Assembly: GCA_964502175.1 (NCBI GenBank)
Contig: CAZCVE010000026.1
Coordinates: forward strand, 1 to 64,000
DNA: 64,000 bases
Source of the DNA: JAFLCL01 sp964502175
GTDB taxonomy: Bacteria; Myxococcota_A; Polyangia; Polyangiales; Sandaracinaceae
Direction of reading: 5' to 3'
A program made the position numbers and the translations under genes. The notes below the pieces were generated by a model. The model did not search any database, was not told where the DNA came from, and worked only from the letters and a program-made list of their open reading frames with translations. Below are positions 50,664 to 59,116 of the stretch, piece after piece (position 1 is the first letter of the stretch; each line of letters starts with the position of its first letter).

Positions 50664-50732
50664 TCTTCGAGTGCCCCGGCCTGTTCAGCCCGGGTTCTCG
50701 TCAGGACCACCCCACCCTCGCATCGCTCGCCG

Positions 50733-51080
50733 ATGCCCAGGATGCTGACCCTCTACCGACCCGTCGGACCCCAGGAGCTCGCGCTGATCGCGGCGTCGGG
50801 CTTTCGCGCGTTTCCACCGCGCCTTCCGGAGCAGCCGATCTTCTATCCCGTGCTCACGCTCGAGTACGCGACGGCGATCTCCACCCAGTGGAACGTGCGC
50901 GAGAAGGGCGTGAGCTACGTGGTGCGCTTCGCGATCCCGGAAAAGTACGCGAGACGCTTTCCGGTCCAAGTGGTCGGCTCGCGACGCGTGCACCGCGAGC
51001 TGTGGGTGCCGGCCGAACAGCTCGACGCGTTCAACGCGAAGATCGTCGGCGCGATCGAGGTGATCGCGGAGCACCGATGA
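50733..51080 (+). CDS. Small conserved protein (ADP-ribosylation/crystallin-J1-like name)
   Basis: 115 residues. The sequence LTLYRPVGPQELALI, GFRAFPPRLPEQPIFYPVL, then YAT.IS.QWN and RELWVPAEQLDAFNAKIVGAIEVI recalls a widespread family of about 120 residues, in which the P-P-R-L-P-x-Q-P-I-F-Y-P-V-L block is nearly invariant. In databases such proteins are often labelled ADP-ribosylation/crystallin J1, without biochemical proof that I know of. I therefore give no function. Not in an operon: a hairpin lies before it and a repeat region after it. Start could also be ATG 50742. Confidence 0.75.
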   Translation: MPRMLTLYRPVGPQELALIAASGFRAFPPRLPEQPIFYPVLTLEYATAISTQWNVREKGVSYVVRFAIPEKYARRFPVQVVGSRRVHRELWVPAEQLDAFNAKIVGAIEVIAEHR

Positions 51081-51473
51081 GCGATGCGCGGCAGTGAGAC
51101 TTGGGCACCGCGTGATCTGCATCGTCGATGTGCTCGCACCTCCCCTCGATCCTGCCGGACGCTGTCGTGGATGCGTGATCGCGATCTGCCTCCTCGATGT
51201 GCCCGGCACCTCGCGGCACACGCGACGTGTCTGCCTGCGCGACACCCGAGCGCCGCGAGCGCGCCGTTTTGAGAGACGATTCCGCAAGGCGTCCGGCAGG
51301 TCCGAGGGGAGATGCTCGTCGCGCGATGCCCACAGTCGATCGCGCATCGCAGCAGGCAGCGATGCCTGAGCCGTGATCGGCGATGAGCCTCGTCCATGTG
51401 TTCGCATCTCCCCCGCCTGTCGCGCAGCGAGATCGTTGCGCGTTCGCGTGCGGCTGATACCCCGCGTCTCCCG
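51081..51473. repeat. Palindromic repeat copy A upstream of the MoxR gene
   Basis: About 390 bases without a gene. A left arm with GTCGATGTGCTCGCACCTCC (from 51124) continues as CCTCGATCCTGCCGGACGCT; the right arm near 51280-51325 has AAGGCGTCCGGCAGGTCCGA and then GGGGAGATG. The left arm matches in inverted orientation the segment 54762-54785 at 23 of 24 bases. Short open frames here look like repeat-driven noise. Confidence 0.7.
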
Positions 51474-52817
51474 ATGACTCGACGCGCCGATCCTCGACCC
51501 ACCGATCCTCGCGCCGGCAACGATGGCGCGCGGTCTCTGCCGCTCGGCCCGCGCGTGGAGGCGATCCTCGAGGTCGCCTATCGCGCGCGACGCGCGGTGT
51601 TGCTCGAAGGTCCGACCGGCATCGGCAAGTCGGAGCTCGTCGGCGCCGTCGCGAAGAAGCTCGGCGTGAAGCACGTGGTGCTCGATCTCTCGCTGCTCGA
51701 GCCGCCCGATCTCGTGGGCCTTCCCTCGATCGAGAACGGTCGCACGCGCTACGCGCTGCCGCGCTTCTTGCCCGAGGACGGCGCCGGCATCTTGATGCTC
51801 GAAGAGCTCAACCGCGCCGAGCGCTACATCCAGCAGCCTGCGCTCCAGCTGCTCACCGCGCGACGCCTGCACGAGTACGTGCTGCCGCCGAGCTGGGTGA
51901 TCTTCGCGGCCATCAACCCCGAGACCGGCGACTACCAAGTGACACCGCTCGACGCCGCGCTCCGCGCGCGCTTCCTCGAGATCCCCGTGCGCGCCGATCG
52001 CGCGTCGTGGCTCGCGTGGGCGAGCGCGAACGAGGTGCATCCCGCCGTCGTCACGCTCGCGCGCAGCCACGAGCGCATCTTCGTCGACGCGCCACCGCGC
52101 TCGTTCACGTACGCGTCCGACGTGCTCAAGTCGATGAAGCCGAGCGAGCTCGCGGACGCGACGCTCTTGCGCGACGTGCTCGCGGGCTACCTGCCGATGG
52201 TGTGGGTGGAGTCGCTGCTTCCGCTCGCGAGCAAGGGCACCACGAGCGCGGGCCCGATCGAGATCGACGTGCACCGCGTGCTCAGCCACTACGACCCGCA
52301 GAGCACCGACGCCGCGACGCTGCGTCACTGGAAACAGGCCGGTCGCACCGACAGCATCGACGAGCTCGTCGCGCGCATCGCCGGCATCCTCGCAGGGCCC
52401 GAGGCGGGCGTGCTCGCGGGCAACAAGCAGCTCTCGCTCGGCGCGCTCGAGGCGCTGATGCAGGACCTGCCCGGCGATCACCGCGAGCGCCTTCAAGATG
52501 CGCTCGGCGGCAACGCCACGGCCTGCGTGCTGCTCGACGTGCGGCCGGAGGACGTCGTCACGAACTACGGCGCGAGCAACGCGATGAAGCGCGTGGACTC
52601 GTGGAAGGCCGCGCCGAGCAAGCACCACCGCATCGCGCTGCTCGTCACCGCGGTGCGCGCGCACGTCCTCCAGCCGCACGTCGCGGCCGACCTCCGCAAG
52701 TCGAACGCGCAGCGCCTTTCGCTCGGTCACTTCTTGCTGCAGGTCGGTGAGCGCTGGGGCTTCCCGCTCGCCGAGGCCCTGCAGAAGATCGGCGCCACGC
52801 CGATCCGGCCCAGCTGA
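51474..52817 (+). CDS. MoxR-family AAA+ ATPase
   Basis: 447 residues. Walker A LLEGPTGIGKSE (43-54), a MoxR-type loop VVLDLSLLEPPDLVGLPSIE, Walker B GILMLEELNRA (105-115), and the sensor-1 region VIFAAINPETGDYQVTPLDAALRARFLEI. MoxR proteins remodel or mature partners that carry VWA domains, and here the partner is the very next gene (1 base after the stop codon), a typical arrangement. The C-terminal about 200 residues are helical and specific to this subfamily. The pair is bracketed by copies of a palindromic repeat. No other operon member is seen. Confidence 0.9.
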   Translation: MTRRADPRPTDPRAGNDGARSLPLGPRVEAILEVAYRARRAVLLEGPTGIGKSELVGAVAKKLGVKHVVLDLSLLEPPDLVGLPSIENGRTRYALPRFLPEDGAGILMLEELNRAERYIQQPALQLLTARRLHEYVLPPSWVIFAAINPETGDYQVTPLDAALRARFLEIPVRADRASWLAWASANEVHPAVVTLARSHERIFVDAPPRSFTYASDVLKSMKPSELADATLLRDVLAGYLPMVWVESLLPLASKGTTSAGPIEIDVHRVLSHYDPQSTDAATLRHWKQAGRTDSIDELVARIAGILAGPEAGVLAGNKQLSLGALEALMQDLPGDHRERLQDALGGNATACVLLDVRPEDVVTNYGASNAMKRVDSWKAAPSKHHRIALLVTAVRAHVLQPHVAADLRKSNAQRLSLGHFLLQVGERWGFPLAEALQKIGATPIRPS

Positions 52818-52818
52818 G

Positions 52819-54051
52819 ATGGCGCGCGACGGGACGGATCTGCGCGCGTGGCTGCACGGCTTCGTCTTCGAGGCCGGCTTCCTCGCGCGCTATCCGTACT
52901 ACGCGCACGTGCTCGCGGCGCTCGAGCCTGTCGTCGATCCGAGCGTCGAGTACGTCGGCATCTCGCTTCGGGCGAGCACATCGAGCTCGGTGACGTCGGG
53001 CGCTCGCTACTACCTCCACGTGAACGTCGAGGGCGTGCGTCGCGCGCCGCAGTTCCTCCGAGGGCTCCTGCTCCACGAGGTGCACCACGTGGTGCTCGGT
53101 CACCTCGCGCACCCGCGCTTCCATCGCCCCGAGAAGCCGAAGCTGATGGAGATGGCGATGGAGACGACGGCGAACGAGCACATCGAGGAGCCGCTGCCAT
53201 CGCCGATCCTGTGGCAGCACTTCGAGCGCTTCGGCTTCAAGCGCGGGCAGAGCACGATGGAGCGCTACCAGCTGCTCTGTGATGCGCAGACCGAGAGCCT
53301 GATCCCCGAGCCCAAGCCCGACACGCGCAACGTCGACGATCACCGCTGGACCGAGCTCGACGCGCCGCCCGCGGCGGGTGTGCCCGAGACGCGTCGCGTG
53401 ATCGAGGAGGCGGATCAGAAGGGCGCACCGCCGACCGAGGCGCGCGAGGTGCCGCAACGACGGATCACGATGGCGGGCAAGACGCCGAAGGAGCTCCTGC
53501 ACGAGCTCGGCGGCACGACGGATCCGCGCGAGGTGCTGATCGACTGGAAGGACGCGCTGTCGCGCTTCGTCGCGCACCGTCGCGCGCCGGTGCACACGTG
53601 GTCACGACCGAGCCGTCGGTTTCCGAACGAGATCGGCCGCGTGCCCGGGCGCAGCTACCGGCCGCGCACGGCGCTGAGGCCGACGATCTTGGTCGCGATC
53701 GACACGTCGCTCTCGATGACGGATCGCGAGCTGTCGGAGATCGCGCGACAGCTGCGCCCGATGCGCGAGCACGCGCAGCTCGTGATCGTGGAGCACGACG
53801 CGAAGGTGACGAACGTCTCGACGTTCCAGGGCACGCTGACCAAGGTGAAGGGCCGCGGCGGCACGGACCTGCGCGTGATCTTCGATCCGTCGCTCTTGCG
53901 GTCGACACACGCCGACGGAGTGATCGCGTTCACCGACGGCGACGGGCCGACGCCCGAGCGCGCGCCTTCGGTGCCGGTGCTGTGGATGCTGACGAAGCCG
54001 TGGGACTTCACGTGTCCCTTCGGCGACCGCGCTCGCCTCTTCGACCGCTGA
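52819..54051 (+). CDS. Putative metallopeptidase with VWA-like domain (DUF2201)
   Basis: 410 residues. N-terminal zinc-site LLLHEVHHVVLGH (H86-E87-x-x-H90) in a helical domain, then a linker of about 100 charged residues, then a VWA-like domain about 285-405 with MIDAS AIDTSLSM (D-x-S-x-S) and IAFTDGDGPTP. This is the plan of DUF2201 proteins: a zinc-binding N-terminus joined to a VWA fold. With the MoxR ATPase it makes the common MoxR/VWA pair; the peptidase-like half suggests that the ATPase presents something for cleavage or inspection, which is inference. ATG is one base after the MoxR stop. Palindromic repeats begin just behind its 3' end. Confidence 0.87.
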   Translation: MARDGTDLRAWLHGFVFEAGFLARYPYYAHVLAALEPVVDPSVEYVGISLRASTSSSVTSGARYYLHVNVEGVRRAPQFLRGLLLHEVHHVVLGHLAHPRFHRPEKPKLMEMAMETTANEHIEEPLPSPILWQHFERFGFKRGQSTMERYQLLCDAQTESLIPEPKPDTRNVDDHRWTELDAPPAAGVPETRRVIEEADQKGAPPTEAREVPQRRITMAGKTPKELLHELGGTTDPREVLIDWKDALSRFVAHRRAPVHTWSRPSRRFPNEIGRVPGRSYRPRTALRPTILVAIDTSLSMTDRELSEIARQLRPMREHAQLVIVEHDAKVTNVSTFQGTLTKVKGRGGTDLRVIFDPSLLRSTHADGVIAFTDGDGPTPERAPSVPVLWMLTKPWDFTCPFGDRARLFDR

Positions 54052-54849
54052 GTGGTCGATCAGGTGTTCCGCTCAGTGACCACCGGGGTCCAACCCCGGG
54101 GCACGCAGAACGCTCGCTGTGCTGGGCAAGCCGGACGAGCCGGCTCGGGGTCGCTCTCTCGTGCAGTGCTAGGGGCTCTCGATGGAGACGATGCTCGTGG
54201 TCGACCACGTGATCTGGCCGAGCGGGCTGTACGCATCGCGCGACGTGCTTCTCCCCTCGGACCTGCCGGGCGCTTCGCGGAGCGCTTCGTCGATTCCATC
54301 CTGCGCGTGACCCGCGACCAACGAGCGTTGCGCTGCTCGCGGCATCGCGACGAATCAGATCGCTTCGGAGCGCTCGGCGAAGCGCCGTCAGGCTCCGAGG
54401 GGAGGTGCGAGCACACGGACCTTCTCGTCGCGAGCGAGACGATGCACATGGTCGACCACGTGATGCCTCTCGAGTGATCGCTCGCATCGCGTGATGTCTC
54501 TCTCCCCTCGATCCTGCCGGGCGCTTCGCGGAGCACTTCGTCGCGGCCACGACGCGCGTGACCCGCGACACACGCAGGTCGCGTTCCTCGCGGCATCGCG
54601 ACGAATCAAATCGCTTCGAGATCTCGGCGAACCGCCGTCAGGGCCCGAGGGGATCGTCGCGTCCTTCCTGCGCGCGACCCACGACGACACAGGTCGCGCT
54701 CCTCGCGGCGTCGCAACGAATCAGATCGCTTCGAACAGCTCGGCGAAGCGCCGTCAGGGCCGAGGGGAGGTGTGAGCACATCGACCGTCTCGTCTGACGA
54801 GACGACGCAGGTGGTCGACCACGTGATCCCTCTCGATCGCGGAGGTGCG
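54052..54849. repeat. Palindromic repeat copies B-D downstream of the MoxR/VWA pair
   Basis: About 800 bases with no supportable gene. A hairpin CCGGGGT/ACCCCGG (54083-54099) comes first. Then repeats: left arm CCCCTCGGACCTGCCGGGCG (from 54253) and right arm CGGCGAAGCGCCGTCAGGCT (from 54375), closing with CCGAGGGGAGG; similar arms recur near 54510-54540, 54635-54655 and 54735-54770. The sentence GAATCAGATCGCTTCG recurs at about 54351, 54602 (one change) and 54718. Palindromes with TGGTCGACCACGTGAT appear near 54198, 54449 and 54812. Frames here are repeat artefacts. Confidence 0.75.
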
Positions 54850-55455
54850 TCAGAAGTCGATCGCGAAGCCGAGGCCCACGTCGCCCGCGCCGCCCGTGAG
54901 GCGCGCGGTGACGCCCGGGTAGGTCTCGCGGAGGCGCGCGCGGCGGTAGCTGGTACCGGCGTCGAACGCGATGGCGAGCGAGAGCATCGTCGCGTGTCCG
55001 ACCAGGCTGAGGATCGCGACCGAGAACACACTCCAGCCGACGATCACCTGGCCTGGCGTCGAGCCATCGGTCGTGGTGCCGCTGCCGCCGATCACGAGGA
55101 TCGGGCCCAGGAAGGCTCCGACCGCGCCCGTCACCAGCAGCACCGTCGAGCTCGCGTAGAGCGCTGCCGCGACGGAGCTGCGCCGGTTGATGTCGTCGAG
55201 GACGAGCCGAGCTTCGGCGTCACGGTTCGCTGCCAACGAGTCGGGCGTGGCGACCATCGGCTCAGCAGTCGCCATCGGCTCGGACGACACGACCGGCGTG
55301 GGCTCGACCGCGTCGGCCCGCGCAGGCTCGTCGGGCTCGGGATCGACGGCCGCAAGCTCCTTCGCAGAGCCGTCGTCGACGACGTCCTGCGCGAGCGCGC
55401 GCGGGGCGAAGAAGAGCATCGAGAGCGCGAACACCCACGTGAGCGATCGAGTCAT
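54850..55455 (-). CDS. Exported small membrane protein
   Basis: 201 residues from ATG 55455 with GAGGAG just upstream. Signal peptide WVFALSMLFFAPRALAQ, a Pro/Glu/Ala linker about 30-80, then two membrane segments (AALYASSTVLLVTGAVGAFLGPILVIGG and VIVGWSVFSVAILSLVGHATMLSLAIAF). The closing GVTARLTGGAGDVGLGFAIDF looks like a short beta hairpin. Not recognised. Last gene after the large TPR protein genes on the same strand, with a gap of only 34 bp, so probably co-transcribed with the outer-membrane operon. Confidence 0.7.
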   Translation of the reverse strand: MTRSLTWVFALSMLFFAPRALAQDVVDDGSAKELAAVDPEPDEPARADAVEPTPVVSSEPMATAEPMVATPDSLAANRDAEARLVLDDINRRSSVAAALYASSTVLLVTGAVGAFLGPILVIGGSGTTTDGSTPGQVIVGWSVFSVAILSLVGHATMLSLAIAFDAGTSYRRARLRETYPGVTARLTGGAGDVGLGFAIDF

Positions 55456-55489
55456 GGTCTCCTCTTGCGCGCGCGATCGACGACGTGAA

Positions 55490-58400
55490 TCAGCGCGCCC
55501 CGCGACGGCGACGGCGGCGCGTCGTGGGACGCGTCGCGGGCTCGTTCGTCGTCGGCGTGCCCTGCTCGACCGCGGGCGTCGTGGTCGTCGGTGTCGTCGT
55601 CGGCCCGGTGATCGGTGCGGTCGCTTGCTCGCCGCGACGCAGGCCATCGAGCGGACGCATCGGCGCGAGGCGCGCGCCCTCGTGCAGCTCGCCGCCCATC
55701 TCGCGCAGCGGCGGATACTGCACGTCGTTGAGGCGTGTGAGACCGGCGCGCAGCTCGGCCGTCCAGTGGTTGTAGATGCGGAGCTCGATCGCGGTGCGGT
55801 AGCCGCCTTCGTACGCCTCGAGGGCCTGCTCTTCGATTGGGACGATGAAGTAGGCGAGCTGGTCGCGGTACGCCTGCTCTTCTTCTTCGGTCAGGTTCTC
55901 CGGCACGGGCGCATCGCGAAGGCCCGCCGCGAAGAGCTCGTAGCTGTGACCCACTTGGTAGAGCGCCGCGGTCACCCACTCGGCCACGCGCAGCTCGACC
56001 ACGTCGCGGAACGCCTCGGCCGCTTGGCGCAGCAGCTGGCTCTTGCGCTCGAGGCGCTGACGAAGACCGGCGACGTCGCCGTCGATCGTGATCGCCTCGA
56101 ACTGGCGGAGGATCGCCTCGCCCTGGAGGTACCGGGCCTGCGCCGTGAAGTGACGACCCTCGGGGGAGAGACGCCTCAACGACCCGCGGCCCGTGCGCAC
56201 CGCCTGCTCGAGCGCGCGGCCGGCCTCTTCTTGGTTGCCGGCCTCCATCCACACCTGCGCGAGACGCGTCTGCGCCTCGACGTTGCGGTCGATGTTGCGG
56301 CTTCGGCGCACGTACTCCGAGTACACGCGCGCGGCCTCGGTGTAGCGGTGCGCGGCCGCGTGCGCGCGCGCCTGGAAGAACGTCACTTCGTCGGCGCTCT
56401 CGCTCCTCGGATAGCGCTCGAGGAACTGCTGCGCGGCGACGACGGCCGCGTCGTGATCGCCGGCCGAGAGCCGGAGGAGCGTCGCGTTGAAGAGCGCGTC
56501 TTCGTGGTGCTCGCCCTGCGGGAAGCGCGAGCCGTACGACTCGTAGAAGTGCGCCGCGTCGCGGAACTGCGCGATCGACTCGAACATCTGCGCGCCGTTC
56601 CACGCGCCGAGCGCGCCCTCGGCCGAGCCGGGGTAGCGCTCGACGAGGCGGTCGTACGTCGACGACGCGCCGCCGAGATCACCCGCGCGCTGTCGCTCGA
56701 GGCCGGCGTTGTAGAGCGCCTGACGCGCGCGATCGTCGTTGGGGAACTCGTTGGCGGCGTGCTCGAACGCGTCGGCAGCCTCGCGATGCTCGCCGCGGTT
56801 CGCCAGCTGCTCGCCGCGCGCGAACGAGGCCTGGAGGATCAGCGTGTCCAAGCGTCGCTGCGACTCGGCCGACTGGAACGCGGGCGCGTCCTTGAGGCGT
56901 CGCGCCCACGCCTCGATGTTGCCGAAGTCCTGCGCGCGGTTGAACGAGTCGAGGATGAGCTCGCCGGCCTGGGTCGCGTACGTGCTCGTCGGGAAGCGCT
57001 CGAGGAGCTGACCGAAGAGGCGCACCGCAGGGTCGTAGATCGAGCGGTCGTAGTAGAGACGACCCTGACGAAAGAGGATCTCCGGCAGATCGGGATCCGT
57101 CGGGAAGTACTGGACGTAGAGCTCGATCGCCTCGCTGAAGGCACGATCGTTGTCGGTCTCGCCACAAGGATCCTGCGGCGCATCGGCTTCCTCCGCGCCC
57201 GCGCCCTCGCCCGCGCCCGACCCCGCCTCCGCACTGGCACCCTGCGCACTGGCACCCTGACTGGCACCCTGCGCACTGGCACCCTGACTGGCACCCTGCG
57301 CACTGGCACCCTGTGCACTGGCACCCTGCGCACTGGCACCCTGTGCAGTGGCCTGCGGCCCGCCCCGGCGCTGACACTCCTCGAGCTGACCCTCGCGCAC
57401 GTGCTCGAAGGCGCCGATCGCGTTGTAGAGCGCGTCGCGCGTGTACTGACCGTCGGGGCGCATGCGCGCGGCCTCGAGGTACTCGTCGCCAGCCTCTTCG
57501 TACTGCTGCAATCGATGGAACAGGATCTCTGCACGGTAGAAGTGGAGATCGTAGGCGGTCTGCTCTTCGCCGAAGTGCTCGAGGTAGAGGTCGTAGCCGG
57601 CCTGCGCTTGGTTCAGACGACGACGCGCCGTGGCGTTGAGCGTCTCGCCCGCCGCCGTGGGCTCGGACGACGTCGCGCGCTGACCGAGCTCGTGCCAGCG
57701 CATCGCGCGCACGCGGATGGCTCGCTCGACGCGCGTGCGCGCGTTGGCGACCACCTCGGGATCGGTCTGCTGACCGACCCACGCGCCACCGACGAGGTAG
57801 TTCTCGGCGAGCGCGGTGAGCGCCTCCATCGTGTGCACGTCGTCGTCGGTCGCCGCGTAGGCCGACGCGATCTGGTGCTGCCACTGCGGCGCGCGCGGAT
57901 CGGCGGGCGACATCTCGAGCAGCAGGCGGTACGCGTCGATGCCCTGGTCGTAGCGGGCCTGGTCCATGTAGGTGAGCGAGAGGCGCGTGAGCACCCGCTC
58001 GGCGTACTGCTCGCCACCGATCTCCTGGAGGAAGCGGAAGACGTCGCGCGCGGTGTTGCGCTCGTCTTCGGTGAAGACCTGGATGAGGTAGTCGAGCGCC
58101 TCGTTCTGGAGCTCGCGGAGGCGTCGGCGCTGATCGGCCGAGAGCGACGCCGTGGCGTTGCCGAGATCGAGCACCTGACGAAAGCGCGTCGCGGCTTCCG
58201 TCGTGCGGTTGAGCCGCCACATGCACCACGCGCTCTTGAAGAGCGCCATGTCGTAGAGCTCGCTGTCGCGGTACGTCATCACCTGCTCGAACTCGGGCAG
58301 GGCGCGGAGGAAGTCGGTGTTCGCGAAGTACGTCTCGGCGAACGCCATGTGCGCGTCGGGCACGAAGCGGCTCGTCGGGAACTCGTCGACGATGCGGTGG

Positions 58401-59116
58401 TAGAGCGCGAGCGCGCCCTCCGCGTCGCCCAGCTCCGTGAGCGCGTACGCCTTCATGTAGAGGACGAAGTCGTAGCGAGCGAAGCCGCGGTGCAGCGTGA
58501 GGATGCGGTCGTAGAGCTCGATCGCGGGGCGGTAGTCCGGCGAGGGCTCGGCGCCGCGGTTCTCTTCCGGCACCTGCTGCCACGCGTTGAACGCGACGAG
58601 GTAGCGGTAGCGCGCGAGCTCCCAGCGCAGCTCCGCCAGGCGCAAGAGCGCGTCCGGCATCTCGAGCGCGGTCTCGGGCTCTTCGCGGATGAACTCTTCG
58701 AGCAGCGCGATCGCCTGCTCGCGACGCTCGACGAGCAGGCCCTCGCGCTCCGTGAGCAAGCGGGCGAGCTCGTCGTCCGCGAAGTCGCGCGCGGCCTCGC
58801 CGATCGCGTCGGGGCGCTCACGGAGATAGAGGCGCTCTTCGAGGCTCGTCGTGTCTTCGCGCGCTGCGCTCGACGTCGAGGCTGCAGGCCTCGCCTCGCT
58901 CTCGGCCGCCGGCGCGGACACCGAGCGCTCTTCCGTCGGCTGCTGGAAGCCGGTGCCCGCGGCAGGGGCGCTCGTGGTGGTCGTGCCAGCACCGGTGCCC
59001 GTGCGAGGAGGACGGCGCTGCGCGAGCGCGTTCGTCGACGGTGACAGCAGCGCGGCTGCCAACACGACGACGCCGGCATCCCTGAGAAGGGCGCGCTTCG
59101 CGAGGCCGCGGATCAC
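55490..59116 (-). CDS. Large TPR protein of an envelope complex (AgmU/Glt-like, tentative)
   Basis: 1208 residues. Signal peptide (DAGVVVLAAALLSPSTNALAQ), a low-complexity part about 35-90, then about 20 TPR or half-TPR units such as AIELYDRILTLHRGFARYDFVLYMKAYALTELGDAEGA and DLPEILFRQGRLYYDRSIYDPAVRLFGQLLERFPTS. A run of QGAS repeats (about 590-630) interrupts the TPR array. C-terminus is Thr/Pro-rich and ends in a poly-Arg stretch. Its length and exported TPR plan are like AgmU/GltD-type gliding proteins, but this is not proven. Overlaps the stop of the upstream 715-residue gene (ATGA), so the two are coupled. Periplasmic. Confidence 0.85.
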   Translation of the reverse strand: MIRGLAKRALLRDAGVVVLAAALLSPSTNALAQRRPPRTGTGAGTTTTSAPAAGTGFQQPTEERSVSAPAAESEARPAASTSSAAREDTTSLEERLYLRERPDAIGEAARDFADDELARLLTEREGLLVERREQAIALLEEFIREEPETALEMPDALLRLAELRWELARYRYLVAFNAWQQVPEENRGAEPSPDYRPAIELYDRILTLHRGFARYDFVLYMKAYALTELGDAEGALALYHRIVDEFPTSRFVPDAHMAFAETYFANTDFLRALPEFEQVMTYRDSELYDMALFKSAWCMWRLNRTTEAATRFRQVLDLGNATASLSADQRRRLRELQNEALDYLIQVFTEDERNTARDVFRFLQEIGGEQYAERVLTRLSLTYMDQARYDQGIDAYRLLLEMSPADPRAPQWQHQIASAYAATDDDVHTMEALTALAENYLVGGAWVGQQTDPEVVANARTRVERAIRVRAMRWHELGQRATSSEPTAAGETLNATARRRLNQAQAGYDLYLEHFGEEQTAYDLHFYRAEILFHRLQQYEEAGDEYLEAARMRPDGQYTRDALYNAIGAFEHVREGQLEECQRRGGPQATAQGASAQGASAQGASAQGASQGASAQGASQGASAQGASAEAGSGAGEGAGAEEADAPQDPCGETDNDRAFSEAIELYVQYFPTDPDLPEILFRQGRLYYDRSIYDPAVRLFGQLLERFPTSTYATQAGELILDSFNRAQDFGNIEAWARRLKDAPAFQSAESQRRLDTLILQASFARGEQLANRGEHREAADAFEHAANEFPNDDRARQALYNAGLERQRAGDLGGASSTYDRLVERYPGSAEGALGAWNGAQMFESIAQFRDAAHFYESYGSRFPQGEHHEDALFNATLLRLSAGDHDAAVVAAQQFLERYPRSESADEVTFFQARAHAAAHRYTEAARVYSEYVRRSRNIDRNVEAQTRLAQVWMEAGNQEEAGRALEQAVRTGRGSLRRLSPEGRHFTAQARYLQGEAILRQFEAITIDGDVAGLRQRLERKSQLLRQAAEAFRDVVELRVAEWVTAALYQVGHSYELFAAGLRDAPVPENLTEEEEQAYRDQLAYFIVPIEEQALEAYEGGYRTAIELRIYNHWTAELRAGLTRLNDVQYPPLREMGGELHEGARLAPMRPLDGLRRGEQATAPITGPTTTPTTTTPAVEQGTPTTNEPATRPTTRRRRRRGAR
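57228..57350 (-). repeat. QGAS tandem repeat in the TPR gene
   Basis: Minisatellite of 12-15 bp units (GCACTGGCACCCTGC-like) coding AQGAS or QGAS about eight times. Units share almost the same bases, so it is likely variable between strains. Length is a multiple of three. Confidence 0.85.

Noticed and set aside
54180..54840. CRISPR-like array or several small genes
   Set aside because: Repeat spacing is uneven, arms are inverted, and the short frames follow the repeats with no ribosome sites.
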